A program made the translations under genes and the position numbers. DNA of 64,000 nt. Source: Rothia nasisuis. GTDB taxonomy: Bacteria > Actinomycetota > Actinomycetes > Actinomycetales > Micrococcaceae. Position 1 is the first letter of the stretch, and the number at the start of each line of letters is the position of its first letter. Shown piece by piece: positions 22,580-32,381 of the stretch. Under the pieces are notes generated by a model. The model was not told the DNA's origin and searched no databases. It saw nothing but the letters and a program-made list of their open reading frames with translations. The DNA is taken from contig NZ_CAKMSB010000010.1 of the NCBI RefSeq assembly GCF_928381405.1, forward strand, positions 45,711 through 109,710, written 5' to 3'.

Positions 22580-24056
22580 GAGAACCTTCCGAGACCGATA
22601 GATACTTCTTCGCCCGTCGCACCGTTGCACGTAGCTGCGGGTGCTCAATCAGGATTTTTCGCTGCTGCTCAGCAGATAGGCCGACCTCGTGCAACAGATT
22701 CAATATCACCACTGCTGTGGTTACATCGACGATGGCAATGAGCTCCTCGAAGGAGTGTTTCGAGGTTCGCCCCTCGTGGGCAAGGTAGTTGCGTGCTCGC
22801 GTCGTCTGTTGCGCCCAGCGATCAACGTCTGGAAGAAGCATGGACATCGCTTCAGAGTCTGGCCGAGCCGCAAGGGCACATAACCGTTCACGCAAAGTAG
22901 GGTCATTACGTAGGGAGCCCATAATGCGCTCGCGGTGCTCCTCGGGCACGTGCGCCCGAATCGCTTCACGTATCTGCTTGAACTTTTCACGCGGCATCGG
23001 CGGCTCGTCTATGTCAAGACCGCGATGGAGCACCTCAGCCGCCCCAACCGCTGTCAGCAGGTTGTTCTCGATATACCGAGCGGGTCCATAGCGGAGCCCA
23101 AGAATCATGTTCAGCGCCGGTTGTAGCCGCTCGTGCACCTCGCACCAGCGTGGGATAATCTCTTCGAATGGAAGCGTCTTGCATGTAAAGAACACACGGT
23201 GCGGTTCGATGGCCTTCGCATCGCGATTTCCCACTATCGGAGGAGAGTAAATTGCCTCAATATTGCGGGCGTCTTGCAGAGTAGTTGCACCTGCTTCCGC
23301 GTCGCTTTCCACCAATCGCAGTCGCAGCCAGATTACTCCCGCAGCACGATGTGTAGCTAACGCAATCAAGTCCTGAACAAGCCGAGCGGAATCTATCGCC
23401 TCGCTCCACGAGAACGATGCCTCGGGCACAACTCGGATAAACGTCGTGTCACGCACACGACCTGTAATCCTGCCTCGACGCTGATCGAAGAACGGCAATG
23501 TGTGATGGTGCGCAAGAATGAACTCTGATTCATCAACCTTGACCGATTGAGCCTCTACTGGCTTTACGGAGATAGTGCTACTACCATTCAATCGGCCTCC
23601 GGGAGCACCCTTGAAATCGATGACAGAGGATGCTCCCCAGACCCCGAGGTTTTCCACTGAGACCTCCACTGCGGAGAACACTGCCTCATCCTTGCTACTG
23701 ATATGCGCTCCGATGAGGGCAGTGCTAGACGTAATAGTCTGCTTGTCGGGAGTTTGGACGCGTGCACCGTACGTACGTTTGGAATAATTCGGGATACAGC
23801 CGAAGAGAGTAATCTCTCGTTGCTCGGCAGCGCCGTGGATTACTTCCCATGTTCGGAACTCTTCGTGAATCGCCTCCACACCAGGAGAGATTTGTGTGCT
23901 GATACAGTCCTCGAACAGACCAATTAAGGTAAGTTTCAGTCCGTCCGCGCTGGTGTATCTAAGGATGCCCGGCACCTTGTAGTCGGGCTCGTCCGGAAGC
24001 CACCACTCTCCGGCCCACTCGCCATCCTCATCGAGGTTTAGCAGTTCACGAGACAT
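22572..24056 (-). CDS. apeA: ApeA-like anti-phage protein with HEPN domain
   Basis: The 494-residue protein starts MSRELLNLDEDGEWAGEWWL and has the ApeA N-terminal pattern (GEWWLPDEPDYKVPGILRYT) over residues ~10-300. The C-terminal HEPN domain has the catalytic motif RNYLAH (R422, H427, Rx4H). ApeA is a single-gene defence system in which the HEPN RNase is thought to act on host RNA after phage sensing. Here it is followed by a TM protein with an 8-base overlap and preceded by a zinc-ribbon TM protein in the same direction, so it may be part of an operon. Confidence 0.78.
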   Translation of the reverse strand: MSRELLNLDEDGEWAGEWWLPDEPDYKVPGILRYTSADGLKLTLIGLFEDCISTQISPGVEAIHEEFRTWEVIHGAAEQREITLFGCIPNYSKRTYGARVQTPDKQTITSSTALIGAHISSKDEAVFSAVEVSVENLGVWGASSVIDFKGAPGGRLNGSSTISVKPVEAQSVKVDESEFILAHHHTLPFFDQRRGRITGRVRDTTFIRVVPEASFSWSEAIDSARLVQDLIALATHRAAGVIWLRLRLVESDAEAGATTLQDARNIEAIYSPPIVGNRDAKAIEPHRVFFTCKTLPFEEIIPRWCEVHERLQPALNMILGLRYGPARYIENNLLTAVGAAEVLHRGLDIDEPPMPREKFKQIREAIRAHVPEEHRERIMGSLRNDPTLRERLCALAARPDSEAMSMLLPDVDRWAQQTTRARNYLAHEGRTSKHSFEELIAIVDVTTAVVILNLLHEVGLSAEQQRKILIEHPQLRATVRRAKKYLSVSEGSHD

Positions 24057-24227
24057 GTTAATCTCCTAGGTGATGCACGAGCAAAAGCAGGGGCTGATGG
24101 AGCAGATCACAGGCACTGCCTACCTCCGACTCATATATGACCTTAGCGATCTGCGGATTGCGGATTTGCTCACGAACGCGGGGCTCGGTGAAGCTAAGTG
24201 CATGCAAGAATCGATTGTCGCCACCCC

Positions 24228-24926
24228 TCAGCCCTCTCCGTCAGTCTTATCCACAGGCCACCAGTGCTCATCGTTCTTGACACATTCCGCAGCCATCTGT
24301 CGCTGTGTCACTTTGCGCTTCCCCTTGTCCAAATCCACCACCCAATCAACAGGTTTGTCATAGAATAGCAGTCGACCACCATCGATTGGACACGTTCCTT
24401 GCAGGCGCGCGAATCCAATTCTCCCACCCCAGCCGGTAAGTGCGGGGAGCCAAGACAAAGTTGGGAAGTGCAGCGTCTCGTTCTTTGCCACACGGCGGAG
24501 AAACATGGCCAGGGCGAAGACGAAGATGAGACCCATGAGGATAAAAGTCCAGACTGGTTGGATAGGCTTGAGGTTTCCTGTACTATCCGCGCCGAGAATC
24601 GCGCTGACTAAAGATTCGACGACCTTGTAGGCCGAGCCCAGGCTAAGAAGACCAAAGATTACGCTAATCCAGGTGAGGACAGCAAGCGTGAGAGGACTTC
24701 GCCAGGACCATTTGGCCTCATATGTGGCGCCAGGTTCCGGAGGCTTCCCCCCTAGGTGAATGTCGCCTCCAGCCTGATACACGCTACCAGAGATAGCACC
24801 GCCACCTGTGTCGATTCTCTGCTTGGCTCCGTTATTGCTGTCGTCGCCCAGTCGTGTCCCACACTCGTGGCAGAACCGTGCGTTTGGCGGGACTGTCGAC
24901 CTGCAAGCCTTGTTCGGGCAGATCAC
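24228..24926 (-). CDS. Zinc-ribbon, two-TM protein upstream of the ApeA-like gene
   Basis: The GTG start at 24926 follows AGGAGGA, a very good ribosome site. The 232-residue protein has an N-terminal zinc ribbon (CPNKAC and CHECG, residues ~3-22), then a Gly-rich repeat (GGGAISGSVYQAGGDIHLGG) seen in proteins near signalling effectors. Two transmembrane helices follow (about 78-110 and 125-145). The C-terminus has a further Cys pattern (GTCPIDGG, AAECVKNDEHWW). Function unknown. The 171-base gap to apeA has no terminator or other gene, so a shared transcript is possible. Confidence 0.55.
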   Translation of the reverse strand: MICPNKACRSTVPPNARFCHECGTRLGDDSNNGAKQRIDTGGGAISGSVYQAGGDIHLGGKPPEPGATYEAKWSWRSPLTLAVLTWISVIFGLLSLGSAYKVVESLVSAILGADSTGNLKPIQPVWTFILMGLIFVFALAMFLRRVAKNETLHFPTLSWLPALTGWGGRIGFARLQGTCPIDGGRLLFYDKPVDWVVDLDKGKRKVTQRQMAAECVKNDEHWWPVDKTDGEG

Positions 24927-24935
24927 TTCTTCCTC

Positions 24936-26021
24936 CTAGACGTTGAAGCGGAACTCCACCACGTCGCCGTCGGCCATGACGTAGTCCTTACCTTCGATGC
25001 GCACCTTGCCCTTGGCCTTGGCCTCAGCCATAGAACCGGCGTCGTCCAGGTCGTCAAAGGAAACAACCTCAGCCTTAATAAAGCCGCGCTCAAAGTCGGT
25101 GTGGATAACACCAGCAGCCTGGGGTGCAGTATCGCCCTTAGTGATGGTCCAGGCGCGGGACTCCTTGGGGCCAGCGGTCAGGTAGGTCTGCAAGCCCAGG
25201 GTGGAGAAGCCCACGCGGGCCAGCTTGTCCAGACCGGATTCGTCCTGCCCGCTCATCTCCAGCATCTCACGGGCCTCCTCCTCAGAAAGCTCCACCATGT
25301 CAGCCTCAAGCTTGGCGTCCAGGAATACAGCCTCAGCGGGAGCCACTAGGTCGCGCAGAGCCTGCTGCTTCTCTTCAGAAGCCAGCACACCCTCGTCCGC
25401 GTTAAAGACGTAGATAAAAGGCTTAGCGGTCAGCAGGTTCAGCTCCTTAAGCTGAGCCATCTCAATTTTTGCCTCGTCAACCTTAGAAATCAGAGTATCG
25501 CCCTGCTCCAGTACCACCTGAGCCTTCTTGTATTCCTCAAGCTGGGCGGGGTCACCCTTCTTGATTTTGACGGCCTTCTCCAGGCGGGGGATCGCGTTTT
25601 CCAGGGTCTGCAAGTCTGCCAGCACCAGCTCGGTGTTGATAGTTTCCATATCAGAAGCCGGGTCAACCTTGCCGTCCACGTGAATCACATCAGGGTCGTC
25701 AAAAGCGCGCACAACCTGAGCGATAGCGTGGGCCTCACGGATGTTGGCCAAAAACTGGTTACCCAAGCCCTCCCCCTCAGAGGCACCGCGAACAATACCG
25801 GCGATGTCCACAAAAGAGACAGTCGCGGGCAGGATCCGCTCAGAGTTGAAAATCTCAGCCAAGCGGTTCAGCCGCTCATCGGGCAGGTTCACCACACCCA
25901 CATTCGGCTCAATTGTAGCGAACGGATAGTTCGCTGCCAGGATGTTGTTTTTAGTCAGTGCGTTAAAAAGGGTCGACTTGCCAACGTTGGGCAGACCCAC
26001 AATTCCAATAGTTAAAGCCAC
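24936..26021 (-). CDS. ychF: Redox-regulated ATPase/GTPase YchF
   Basis: The 361-residue P-loop protein has G1 GLPNVGKST (residues 9-17), a G3 region FVDIAGIVRGASEGEGLGNQ and a TGS-like C-terminal domain. That domain reads AWTITKGDTAPQAAGVIHTD then FERGFIKAEVVSFDDL. YchF binds ATP rather than GTP and associates with ribosomes and the proteasome-like machinery; it is nearly universal. Length fits (363 in E. coli). Its stop lies 9 bases from the GTG of the zinc-ribbon gene, so readthrough transcription of the defence genes from ychF is likely. Confidence 0.95.
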   Translation of the reverse strand: MALTIGIVGLPNVGKSTLFNALTKNNILAANYPFATIEPNVGVVNLPDERLNRLAEIFNSERILPATVSFVDIAGIVRGASEGEGLGNQFLANIREAHAIAQVVRAFDDPDVIHVDGKVDPASDMETINTELVLADLQTLENAIPRLEKAVKIKKGDPAQLEEYKKAQVVLEQGDTLISKVDEAKIEMAQLKELNLLTAKPFIYVFNADEGVLASEEKQQALRDLVAPAEAVFLDAKLEADMVELSEEEAREMLEMSGQDESGLDKLARVGFSTLGLQTYLTAGPKESRAWTITKGDTAPQAAGVIHTDFERGFIKAEVVSFDDLDDAGSMAEAKAKGKVRIEGKDYVMADGDVVEFRFNV

Positions 26022-26108
26022 GGGCCCATTCTACCCTGCACGGTCAAGACACACGGGGTAAGACGCCACATGACCGGCTTCTTCTGGGTACCACCGGTAA
26101 GAAACTAC

Positions 26109-29100
26109 TCACTGGCTCTCTGAGAGAACCTGCCGGCGGTGAATCGAGAGCATCAGGCTGAGATCAGAGAAGTATGGAAGGCCAGACCAGCTATCGTGAT
26201 CCCCAATAACATACAGACGGCGCTTAGCCCGGCTCACCGCCACATTCAGCAGATGCGGGCTCTGGGCCGCCCATTCCCGAGACCGGGCACTCTTCTTACC
26301 CGTTCCCAGCACAAGAATCACAGCCGTAGCCTCCTTGCCCTGGGTGATGTGGATTGTCCCCGCACGCAGCCCCCTCTTTCTGTCTTTACCCATCTTGGTC
26401 AGATGAGCGGCTACCTTTCTATAGGGAGAAATAACCATAATCTCGCTATCGGGCACACCCGCCGCATTGAGTTTGGCAAGCAAGAGCTTAAGTTGCTCTA
26501 TCTCACCAGCTTGAACCTTCTGGGTATCGTCAGAAGCCTGGCAGTGAATCCACTGAGATATAAGGTTTTGGTTGAGTTCAGGGCCATTGGGCTCAAGCAC
26601 TGAATCCTTGAGAAACCTTGAGTCCTCAGCCCTAGACACGCAGTGAATCATGGCCCCGTCATAGGCGATTGTGTTTGAGATAGAAAACATGGGGTCATCA
26701 CACCTGCGGTGTGCCCGCAGCGGTGAGCTCACCCATCTGGCCTCCTCATAGTGACCGAGCATAGTGCCGTAAGCCGACACCCTGTCGGTCAGTGACTGAA
26801 CGGATGCCTGGGGGGCCGTCCAGTCACTGCTGATTCCCATGTCTCGGGCGAATCGTCGGCTCACTGACTCAGGGAGGGTCACAACGGGGCGAAGCTGTAG
26901 CGGGTCACCCACCACCAGAGCATTCTGAGCAAGTTGCAGGGCACCTACCGCCTGTTGCGGTTTGGCCTGCCCGGCCTCATCAACAATGACCCAGCCGATG
27001 CTACCTCTGCCCATGCCTGTAAATAGTTTTGATACAGAGGCAAAGGTCGAAGAGACAAGCGGAACCGCCATAAAGAAGGCAGCCCAAATATCTGGAATGT
27101 GGTCTTTCTTTATTTCTATGCCAACCATAAGTTGGCAGGCAAGACTCAAAAGAAACCTAAACTTTCCGCTGTTGTGCAGAATAAAATCACGGTGAAGGTT
27201 CATGGCTTCTAGAAAAAGCTCACTTCGTGCACGGTCTAGCTCGTTGGTGAGCCAGGGCGGGTTGACCTCCCCAGAGTCCGAGCTATCAGGGTGCGCCGCT
27301 CCGTAATGCTGACGGTCAGCTTCAACACTCTGCGCTAGTTCTTGAAGCTCCCGGCTCCGCACAGCCAGAGACTGTTTCAGCTGCTCAAGGTCTGCCCGAG
27401 CGCTCACCTTCTGATCTTGAAGCTGGGCAAGAGACTGAGCTGCCTCGGTAAAAACAGCGTCAATGCTCACTATTTCATCTTGTAGCTCCTTATAACCGGC
27501 AAACCATTCCTTATAAGCTGATCCAAAACTAAACAGGTTCGCCCAAAAGCCGGGCTTAGCCTGCTGGTAAAAATTTAACCGGGATTCAATTTCTTTTTTC
27601 TGTTTCTCAATCTCAAGTATCTGCTCGCCCAGCCGCTTTTCCTGGGGAAGGTAGGATTCATATCTGGTTTGAGTTCTTTCAAGATCAGCTGTGATATTTT
27701 CTAGCTGCTGGCCTAATTCCGATAAATTTTTATACCGTTGCTCGGCCTTATGCGCGGCGCTGATAAGTCTCTTCACGGTTTCATTTTTATGGTGAAAAGC
27801 TGTGACGGCTTGGGCCCACGTCCTTGTAATATTAGGATTATTTAACACATCCTGCATGGTTTGTGTGCCCTCTGGCTTGGCTGAGTACCAATAGTTGCCA
27901 GTGAATTTTCTACAATTTGCTCGATTACCCAAGCGAGCTGCGACCATGCCCCACGCCCCCGTCGCAGAACGGGAATCCGTGAGCACTTTGGAAGCCTGCT
28001 CAGCAAAGAATTGCGGCTGATCAAATTCAGAGTCAATCGCCCCAGCACTTGGCAGTTCCAGTGAGATATTCTCTACAGCGGTGTTGTTTGCGCTCACCAC
28101 CACCATTTCAAAGCCACGCAGCTCAGGGGCTAAAAGGGCCAGCTGGTACTCACCACTCTTGAGGGCAACGCGCTGAAAACCCCTAAACCCTTCTTCCGGC
28201 CTTTTTAGTCGGGCGAGGCGGCTGGCGCGCTCAACCATTGCATCAGCGTAAACGTCTCGGAGCAAAGTCGTCTTACCCGTTCCTGGTGGGCCGTTCACCC
28301 CTAAGAGGTTCCCCGGCTCAGACGATTGGGCGACCCTGTTCACGGTAAACTGCTGGCTTCTAGCTAGGTGATGGGAGGGCGGGGACGGCCACCGCCCACG
28401 GGCCATCTTGCTTGGCCTCACCCCGTCCTCAAGAATGCTGGGGTCACGCCGCACGTCCTGGCGTTTTATCGAGGCAACCTGTGAGTCATCTGATAGGTAT
28501 CGGTCTAGAGGCAGGCTCAAAGAACCAGAGCCAGCATCAATGATTGCGGCGTCCAATTCATCGAGGTGGAAGCTACCCAGTAGGTGGTCGCTGTCGTCCT
28601 CGACGGCGGGTGCACCCGGGTCAACCCTGATGCGGGTTCTTTTGTATCGAAAGTTCTGCCTGTTCAAGACCTGCTCAGCGGTATCACTAATCTTTCCACC
28701 AATCGCTTTGGGAGAGCGTTGAGCCCGAAGGCAGAGTTCGTGCAGTTCCTTGAGGAACCCACGGTCAAGAGGAAGCTGTTCCTCCAGAAGATCCTTATCC
28801 GTCATTTCTTCATCAGCCCGGGTCAACCCTTTAAAATTACGGACTCTCTGAGCCTCTTTCTTCAGAACGTAGTCATTAAGTATCTTGTTGGTTTCTGAAA
28901 TAGATAGGTGATGGTCCGTGGTGAGTAGCTTCTGGCGGTAGAGGGCCCACAGGGCCGTGGTAAGTTGGATACTCCCCAGAACCAGACGGCCCCTGTGGTC
29001 AACCTGCAGAGTTGCTATAGCGGTCTCGTCCTGGGGGCTGGGGCGTCTCTCCTCTTTCTCTTCTTCGTCAAGCCCCTGACTCAGCTCATCAAAAATAAGA

Positions 29101-29351
29101 CTCTGCGGAAAGATACCCACATAGACGTAGTAGGCCCACTCATAGACTTCCCAGGGCTTGTACGGGTTCTGCGGCACCGGGGCAGGGTTCACCCAGGGGA
29201 GCAGGTGTTGCCCAGTGACGTCTTCAATCCGCACGTGCTCCCGCGGTGATGAGGAGATCTGTGGAATTTTTTGGGGTTCAAAAAGTTCAAGAATCCGCCA
29301 GTACCTCAAGATATTCTGTTGGAAGGCAGCCTTTGAGCGCATGGTGTTCAC
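26109..29351 (-). CDS. Large SF1-type AAA helicase
   Basis: The 1080-residue protein has Walker A GVNGPPGTGKTTLLRD near residue 350. It also has a DEAG Walker B (WVIVDEAGQAKPQQ, ~789), the SF1 motif SPYRKVAAH (~1000), and the final VAVSRAKRRLYVIGD (~1040), typical of Upf1/Dna2-like SF1B helicases. The first 340 residues hold an accessory domain of unknown type. Residues ~540-700 are coiled-coil (QKKEIESRLNFYQQ). It is GC-poorer in the middle than its neighbours. It is next to the ApeA region but on the other side of ychF, and it has its own promoter region shared with the divergent ABC genes. A defence or repair role is possible, not shown. Confidence 0.75.
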   Translation of the reverse strand: MNTMRSKAAFQQNILRYWRILELFEPQKIPQISSSPREHVRIEDVTGQHLLPWVNPAPVPQNPYKPWEVYEWAYYVYVGIFPQSLIFDELSQGLDEEEKEERRPSPQDETAIATLQVDHRGRLVLGSIQLTTALWALYRQKLLTTDHHLSISETNKILNDYVLKKEAQRVRNFKGLTRADEEMTDKDLLEEQLPLDRGFLKELHELCLRAQRSPKAIGGKISDTAEQVLNRQNFRYKRTRIRVDPGAPAVEDDSDHLLGSFHLDELDAAIIDAGSGSLSLPLDRYLSDDSQVASIKRQDVRRDPSILEDGVRPSKMARGRWPSPPSHHLARSQQFTVNRVAQSSEPGNLLGVNGPPGTGKTTLLRDVYADAMVERASRLARLKRPEEGFRGFQRVALKSGEYQLALLAPELRGFEMVVVSANNTAVENISLELPSAGAIDSEFDQPQFFAEQASKVLTDSRSATGAWGMVAARLGNRANCRKFTGNYWYSAKPEGTQTMQDVLNNPNITRTWAQAVTAFHHKNETVKRLISAAHKAEQRYKNLSELGQQLENITADLERTQTRYESYLPQEKRLGEQILEIEKQKKEIESRLNFYQQAKPGFWANLFSFGSAYKEWFAGYKELQDEIVSIDAVFTEAAQSLAQLQDQKVSARADLEQLKQSLAVRSRELQELAQSVEADRQHYGAAHPDSSDSGEVNPPWLTNELDRARSELFLEAMNLHRDFILHNSGKFRFLLSLACQLMVGIEIKKDHIPDIWAAFFMAVPLVSSTFASVSKLFTGMGRGSIGWVIVDEAGQAKPQQAVGALQLAQNALVVGDPLQLRPVVTLPESVSRRFARDMGISSDWTAPQASVQSLTDRVSAYGTMLGHYEEARWVSSPLRAHRRCDDPMFSISNTIAYDGAMIHCVSRAEDSRFLKDSVLEPNGPELNQNLISQWIHCQASDDTQKVQAGEIEQLKLLLAKLNAAGVPDSEIMVISPYRKVAAHLTKMGKDRKRGLRAGTIHITQGKEATAVILVLGTGKKSARSREWAAQSPHLLNVAVSRAKRRLYVIGDHDSWSGLPYFSDLSLMLSIHRRQVLSESQ

Positions 29352-29531
29352 CTTAGATTTTTCTTAACAGATACCCTCAGGGTACACAGAGTTTATGCAG
29401 GTAATAGAGCTTTTAAGGGCAAAAAGTGCAGAAAAATGTGCTGGCTTCTTCTCACCGCCGTGACGAATGTCAGAGCCTGACCGTGACATTTGGCCTGCCA
29501 CTTCTGGGGGAATAGTGGGGAAGCTAGATGT

Positions 29532-30437
29532 ATGAACACAGCGGTACACCTGAGCAAGCTCAACAAAACTTTTACCACGCGTAGCGGCACCGTTAAGGCC
29601 GTGCGCGATCTTAGCCTCACCATAGAAACCGGTGAAATCGTGGCCCTGTTGGGTGAAAACGGGGCCGGGAAAACCACCCTTATTGATATGGTTCTGGGTC
29701 TCTCCTCCCCCACCTCGGGCTCGGTCAAGCTCATGGGCACAAGCCCCGCCCAGGCGGTGCGTAGCTCCCAGGTCAACGCGGTGTTGCAGACCGGGGGCCT
29801 GCTCAAAGATCTCACGGTACACGACCAGGTAGCCATGGTCGCAGCCACCTACCGGCAGACACCCAGCGTCACCGAAGCCCTGCGAGCAGCAGGTATAGAA
29901 GATATAGCCCGCCGTAAAATCGGCACATGCTCGGGCGGGCAGCAACAAAAAGTCAAATTTGCCCTTGCCCTGCTTGGGGACCCTAGCGTCCTCATCTTGG
30001 ATGAACCAACCACAGGCATGGACTCCAACGCCCGCCGAGCTTTCTGGGCCTCGATGCAGGCCCTGGCGCACCAGGGTAAGACCATTATCTTCGCCACCCA
30101 CTACCTAGAAGAGGCACAAAATTTTGCCCAGCGAATCGTCATGATGGCTCACGGGCGTCTTATCGCAGACGGCTTAACCGAAGACATCAGGGCGACCTCA
30201 GGTGCGCGCACCGTCAGCTTTACCCTCAAGGACGCGAGTCAGCAGCTCACCCTCACCGAACAGCAAACAAGAGCGTGGGGCCTCTCAAACCTCACTGAAA
30301 ATCGGGGGGCTATCACCCTCAGCTGTGTTGCTGTTGAAGAGTTCCTGGGCTTCGTTCTACCCCGCTACGAGCTAGCTGAGCTGACCGTTACCCGGCCCAG
30401 TCTTGACACCGCTTTTGCCCAGCTGGCTCGGACCTAG
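29532..30437 (+). CDS. ABC exporter, ATP-binding subunit
   Basis: The 301-residue protein has Walker A LLGENGAGKTTLID (residues 39-52), signature CSGGQQQKVKFAL and Walker B LILDEPTTGMDSNARR, plus a C-terminal ~80-residue domain (GARTVSFTLKDAS) typical of drug-export ATPases. I start at 29532 (MNTAVHL) with a GGGGAAG ribosome site. It is the first gene of a four-gene set with a permease and a two-component system, as in B. subtilis LnrJKLM/YvfRSTU-type loci. Those loci export antimicrobial lipids or peptides in response to membrane stress. The real substrate is unknown. Confidence 0.85.
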   Translation: MNTAVHLSKLNKTFTTRSGTVKAVRDLSLTIETGEIVALLGENGAGKTTLIDMVLGLSSPTSGSVKLMGTSPAQAVRSSQVNAVLQTGGLLKDLTVHDQVAMVAATYRQTPSVTEALRAAGIEDIARRKIGTCSGGQQQKVKFALALLGDPSVLILDEPTTGMDSNARRAFWASMQALAHQGKTIIFATHYLEEAQNFAQRIVMMAHGRLIADGLTEDIRATSGARTVSFTLKDASQQLTLTEQQTRAWGLSNLTENRGAITLSCVAVEEFLGFVLPRYELAELTVTRPSLDTAFAQLART

Positions 30438-30483
30438 CCACCAACCTTTAGCCCTACCAGACTGCACAGAAAGATACAGACCA

Positions 30484-31248
30484 ATGGCAACTCTCACCTT
30501 CATAGGGTACGACCTCAAACAGTCACTTGTGAACGCCTCATCCTTCTTCTACCTCATCATCATGCCCGTTGGCTTCTACCTGCTCTTTGGGGCGATTCAG
30601 GACTACGGTGATTTACCGTTGAGGGATGGAAACGCCGCTGCATACGTCATGCTGGGCATGGCTGTCTACGGGGCGGTGCAGGGCGCCATCTCCTCAGCAG
30701 GCAACGCTGTGATTGAGATTCAGTCAGGTTGGGGCAGGCAGCTGGCTCTCACCCCTCTGAGCCGGGAACAGCTACTCACCAGCAGAGTCGCCAACGCCTT
30801 CGTTACCACCGGCTTGCCCGTTCTTTGCGTCAACGTCACCGGTCGGCTAACCGGAGCAGAAATCCCCTGGCAGCAGCAGCTGGTCTGTGCCCTTGTCACC
30901 GTTGCTGCTGCTTCTATTTTTGTCTCCTACAGTGTACTTATAGCCCGCCTCTTTAAAAACGCCAGAGCGGTGTCTGTTGCCAGTGGCCTGGTGGTTTTTA
31001 TGTCCTTCTTCGGTACCACCTTCAGCCCGCTGCCTGCCGACCTCATGCCCGCCGCCCGGTTCAGCCCCATGTACGGGGTCACCGGGCTATCACGCTACGC
31101 CTTCACCGGTGGAGACATCATCACTATCGATTCCACAAACTGGTTCGTCACCGAACCGCTGAGCTATGCCCTGCTGAACGTGCTAGCCTGGGGCATACTC
31201 TTTGGTGTGGGTAGCTGGGTACTACGCAACCGGGCGCAGGCCCGTTAG
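30484..31248 (+). CDS. ABC exporter, permease subunit
   Basis: The 254-residue ABC-2 type permease starts MATLTFIGYDLKQSLVNASS at 30484 (GAAAG upstream). It has six helices, including FFYLIIMPVGFYLLFGAIQD, ISSAGNAVIEIQSGWGRQLA (amphipathic coupling region) and LNVLAWGILFGVGSWVL. The frame is open upstream to 30403, but that part overlaps the ATPase gene and is not hydrophobic. It pairs with the ATPase before it. Confidence 0.82.
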   Translation: MATLTFIGYDLKQSLVNASSFFYLIIMPVGFYLLFGAIQDYGDLPLRDGNAAAYVMLGMAVYGAVQGAISSAGNAVIEIQSGWGRQLALTPLSREQLLTSRVANAFVTTGLPVLCVNVTGRLTGAEIPWQQQLVCALVTVAAASIFVSYSVLIARLFKNARAVSVASGLVVFMSFFGTTFSPLPADLMPAARFSPMYGVTGLSRYAFTGGDIITIDSTNWFVTEPLSYALLNVLAWGILFGVGSWVLRNRAQAR

Positions 31249-31277
31249 CCTGCGTTCCCCCTATGGAAACGGAAAGT

Positions 31278-32381
31278 ATGAAACAGCGACTAAAAGATTT
31301 TGACTGGATTTCGGTAGGCTTTGCAGGAATCTGGCTTGTCTTTCTTGCCTACCCGCTGTCACGGGTGCTCACTAACCCCACCTATTCCCCCGTCCTCAAG
31401 CTGCTGGGGGCCAGCCTCATCCTGCTTTTCTGCTTCATCTATCTGCTCTCCTACGGGGCTAACTCGCTACTCCCAGCAACGAATCAGCTCCTACGGACGC
31501 TGGGCTGGACTCTTCTTCTCCTTCTTCCGGCCCTTGGGCTCACCTTCTTGTTCGGCCCCTGGTTGCTATATGTGTCTAGCTACCTGGTGGCGGTCTGGGC
31601 TTTTCAGATGCCCCCTCGAGTTGGGCTACCGGTTGGTGCCCTGATTGCTTTTATCTCAGCTTTCTGCATTTTTCTGTGGTTCCCACACACCTATTCTGCA
31701 GGAGTACTAGGGACCCTGTTAGGATCAGGTTTTGTACTGATGATGGCTTACTTAGTGGCACAAAGCGAGAAGCGGTCTGCTCACAGACAGGAGTTGCTAC
31801 ATGCCAAGCTGTCAGAAGACATAGCTCGCGATGTCCACGATATATTGGGCCATTCACTGACTATTATCAAAATCAAGGCCGAACTGGCCGTAGCTCTGGC
31901 ACAGACTCAGCCAGAGCGAGCCCACCATGAGATGCACCAGGTTGCCCAGCTATCAAGTACAGCCTTGGCTGAGGCCCGGGCAGCCGTAACTCGCATCAAA
32001 TCCCCCAGCCTAGCCGGAGAACTCGAAGCGGCCCGTCGCGCCCTAGAAACAGCACAGGTTAAGGCCCATCTGCCCACCGCAAAAATCGCTCAAACTGTGG
32101 GAACCAACGAGACCCTTTTCAGCTGGGTGTTGCGCGAGGCAATCACCAACGTGGTACGTCACTCAAACGCCAGCGACTGCTGGGTAAGCCTATCCCCCAA
32201 ACATATTGAGATTAGTGATAACGGCCCCCATACCCAGATTCAAGCGGGCAATGGGCTCACCGGCCTAGCCCAAAGAGTAGAAGAAGCCGGAGGGACCCTC
32301 AGGATTACGACCGACGGCCGCACCCGGGTTCTCGTCAGTATGATGGATTTCAGCCCCACCACAGCAAACCACCAGCCATGA
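31278..32381 (+). CDS. Sensor histidine kinase (NarL-type partner)
   Basis: The 367-residue kinase has five to six N-terminal helices (residues ~10-155). Next comes a HisKA_3 dimerisation helix with the phosphorylated His in IARDVHDILGHSLTIIKIKA, and an ATPase domain (LREAITNVVRHSNASDCWVS, then ISDNGP and GLTGLAQRVEEAGG). It has no large extracytoplasmic sensor, like the DesK/LnrJ type that sense the membrane itself. I prefer the ATG at 31278, with GGAAA 9 bases upstream, over 31263. It overlaps the regulator gene by 4 bases (ATGA). Confidence 0.85.
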   Translation: MKQRLKDFDWISVGFAGIWLVFLAYPLSRVLTNPTYSPVLKLLGASLILLFCFIYLLSYGANSLLPATNQLLRTLGWTLLLLLPALGLTFLFGPWLLYVSSYLVAVWAFQMPPRVGLPVGALIAFISAFCIFLWFPHTYSAGVLGTLLGSGFVLMMAYLVAQSEKRSAHRQELLHAKLSEDIARDVHDILGHSLTIIKIKAELAVALAQTQPERAHHEMHQVAQLSSTALAEARAAVTRIKSPSLAGELEAARRALETAQVKAHLPTAKIAQTVGTNETLFSWVLREAITNVVRHSNASDCWVSLSPKHIEISDNGPHTQIQAGNGLTGLAQRVEEAGGTLRITTDGRTRVLVSMMDFSPTTANHQP

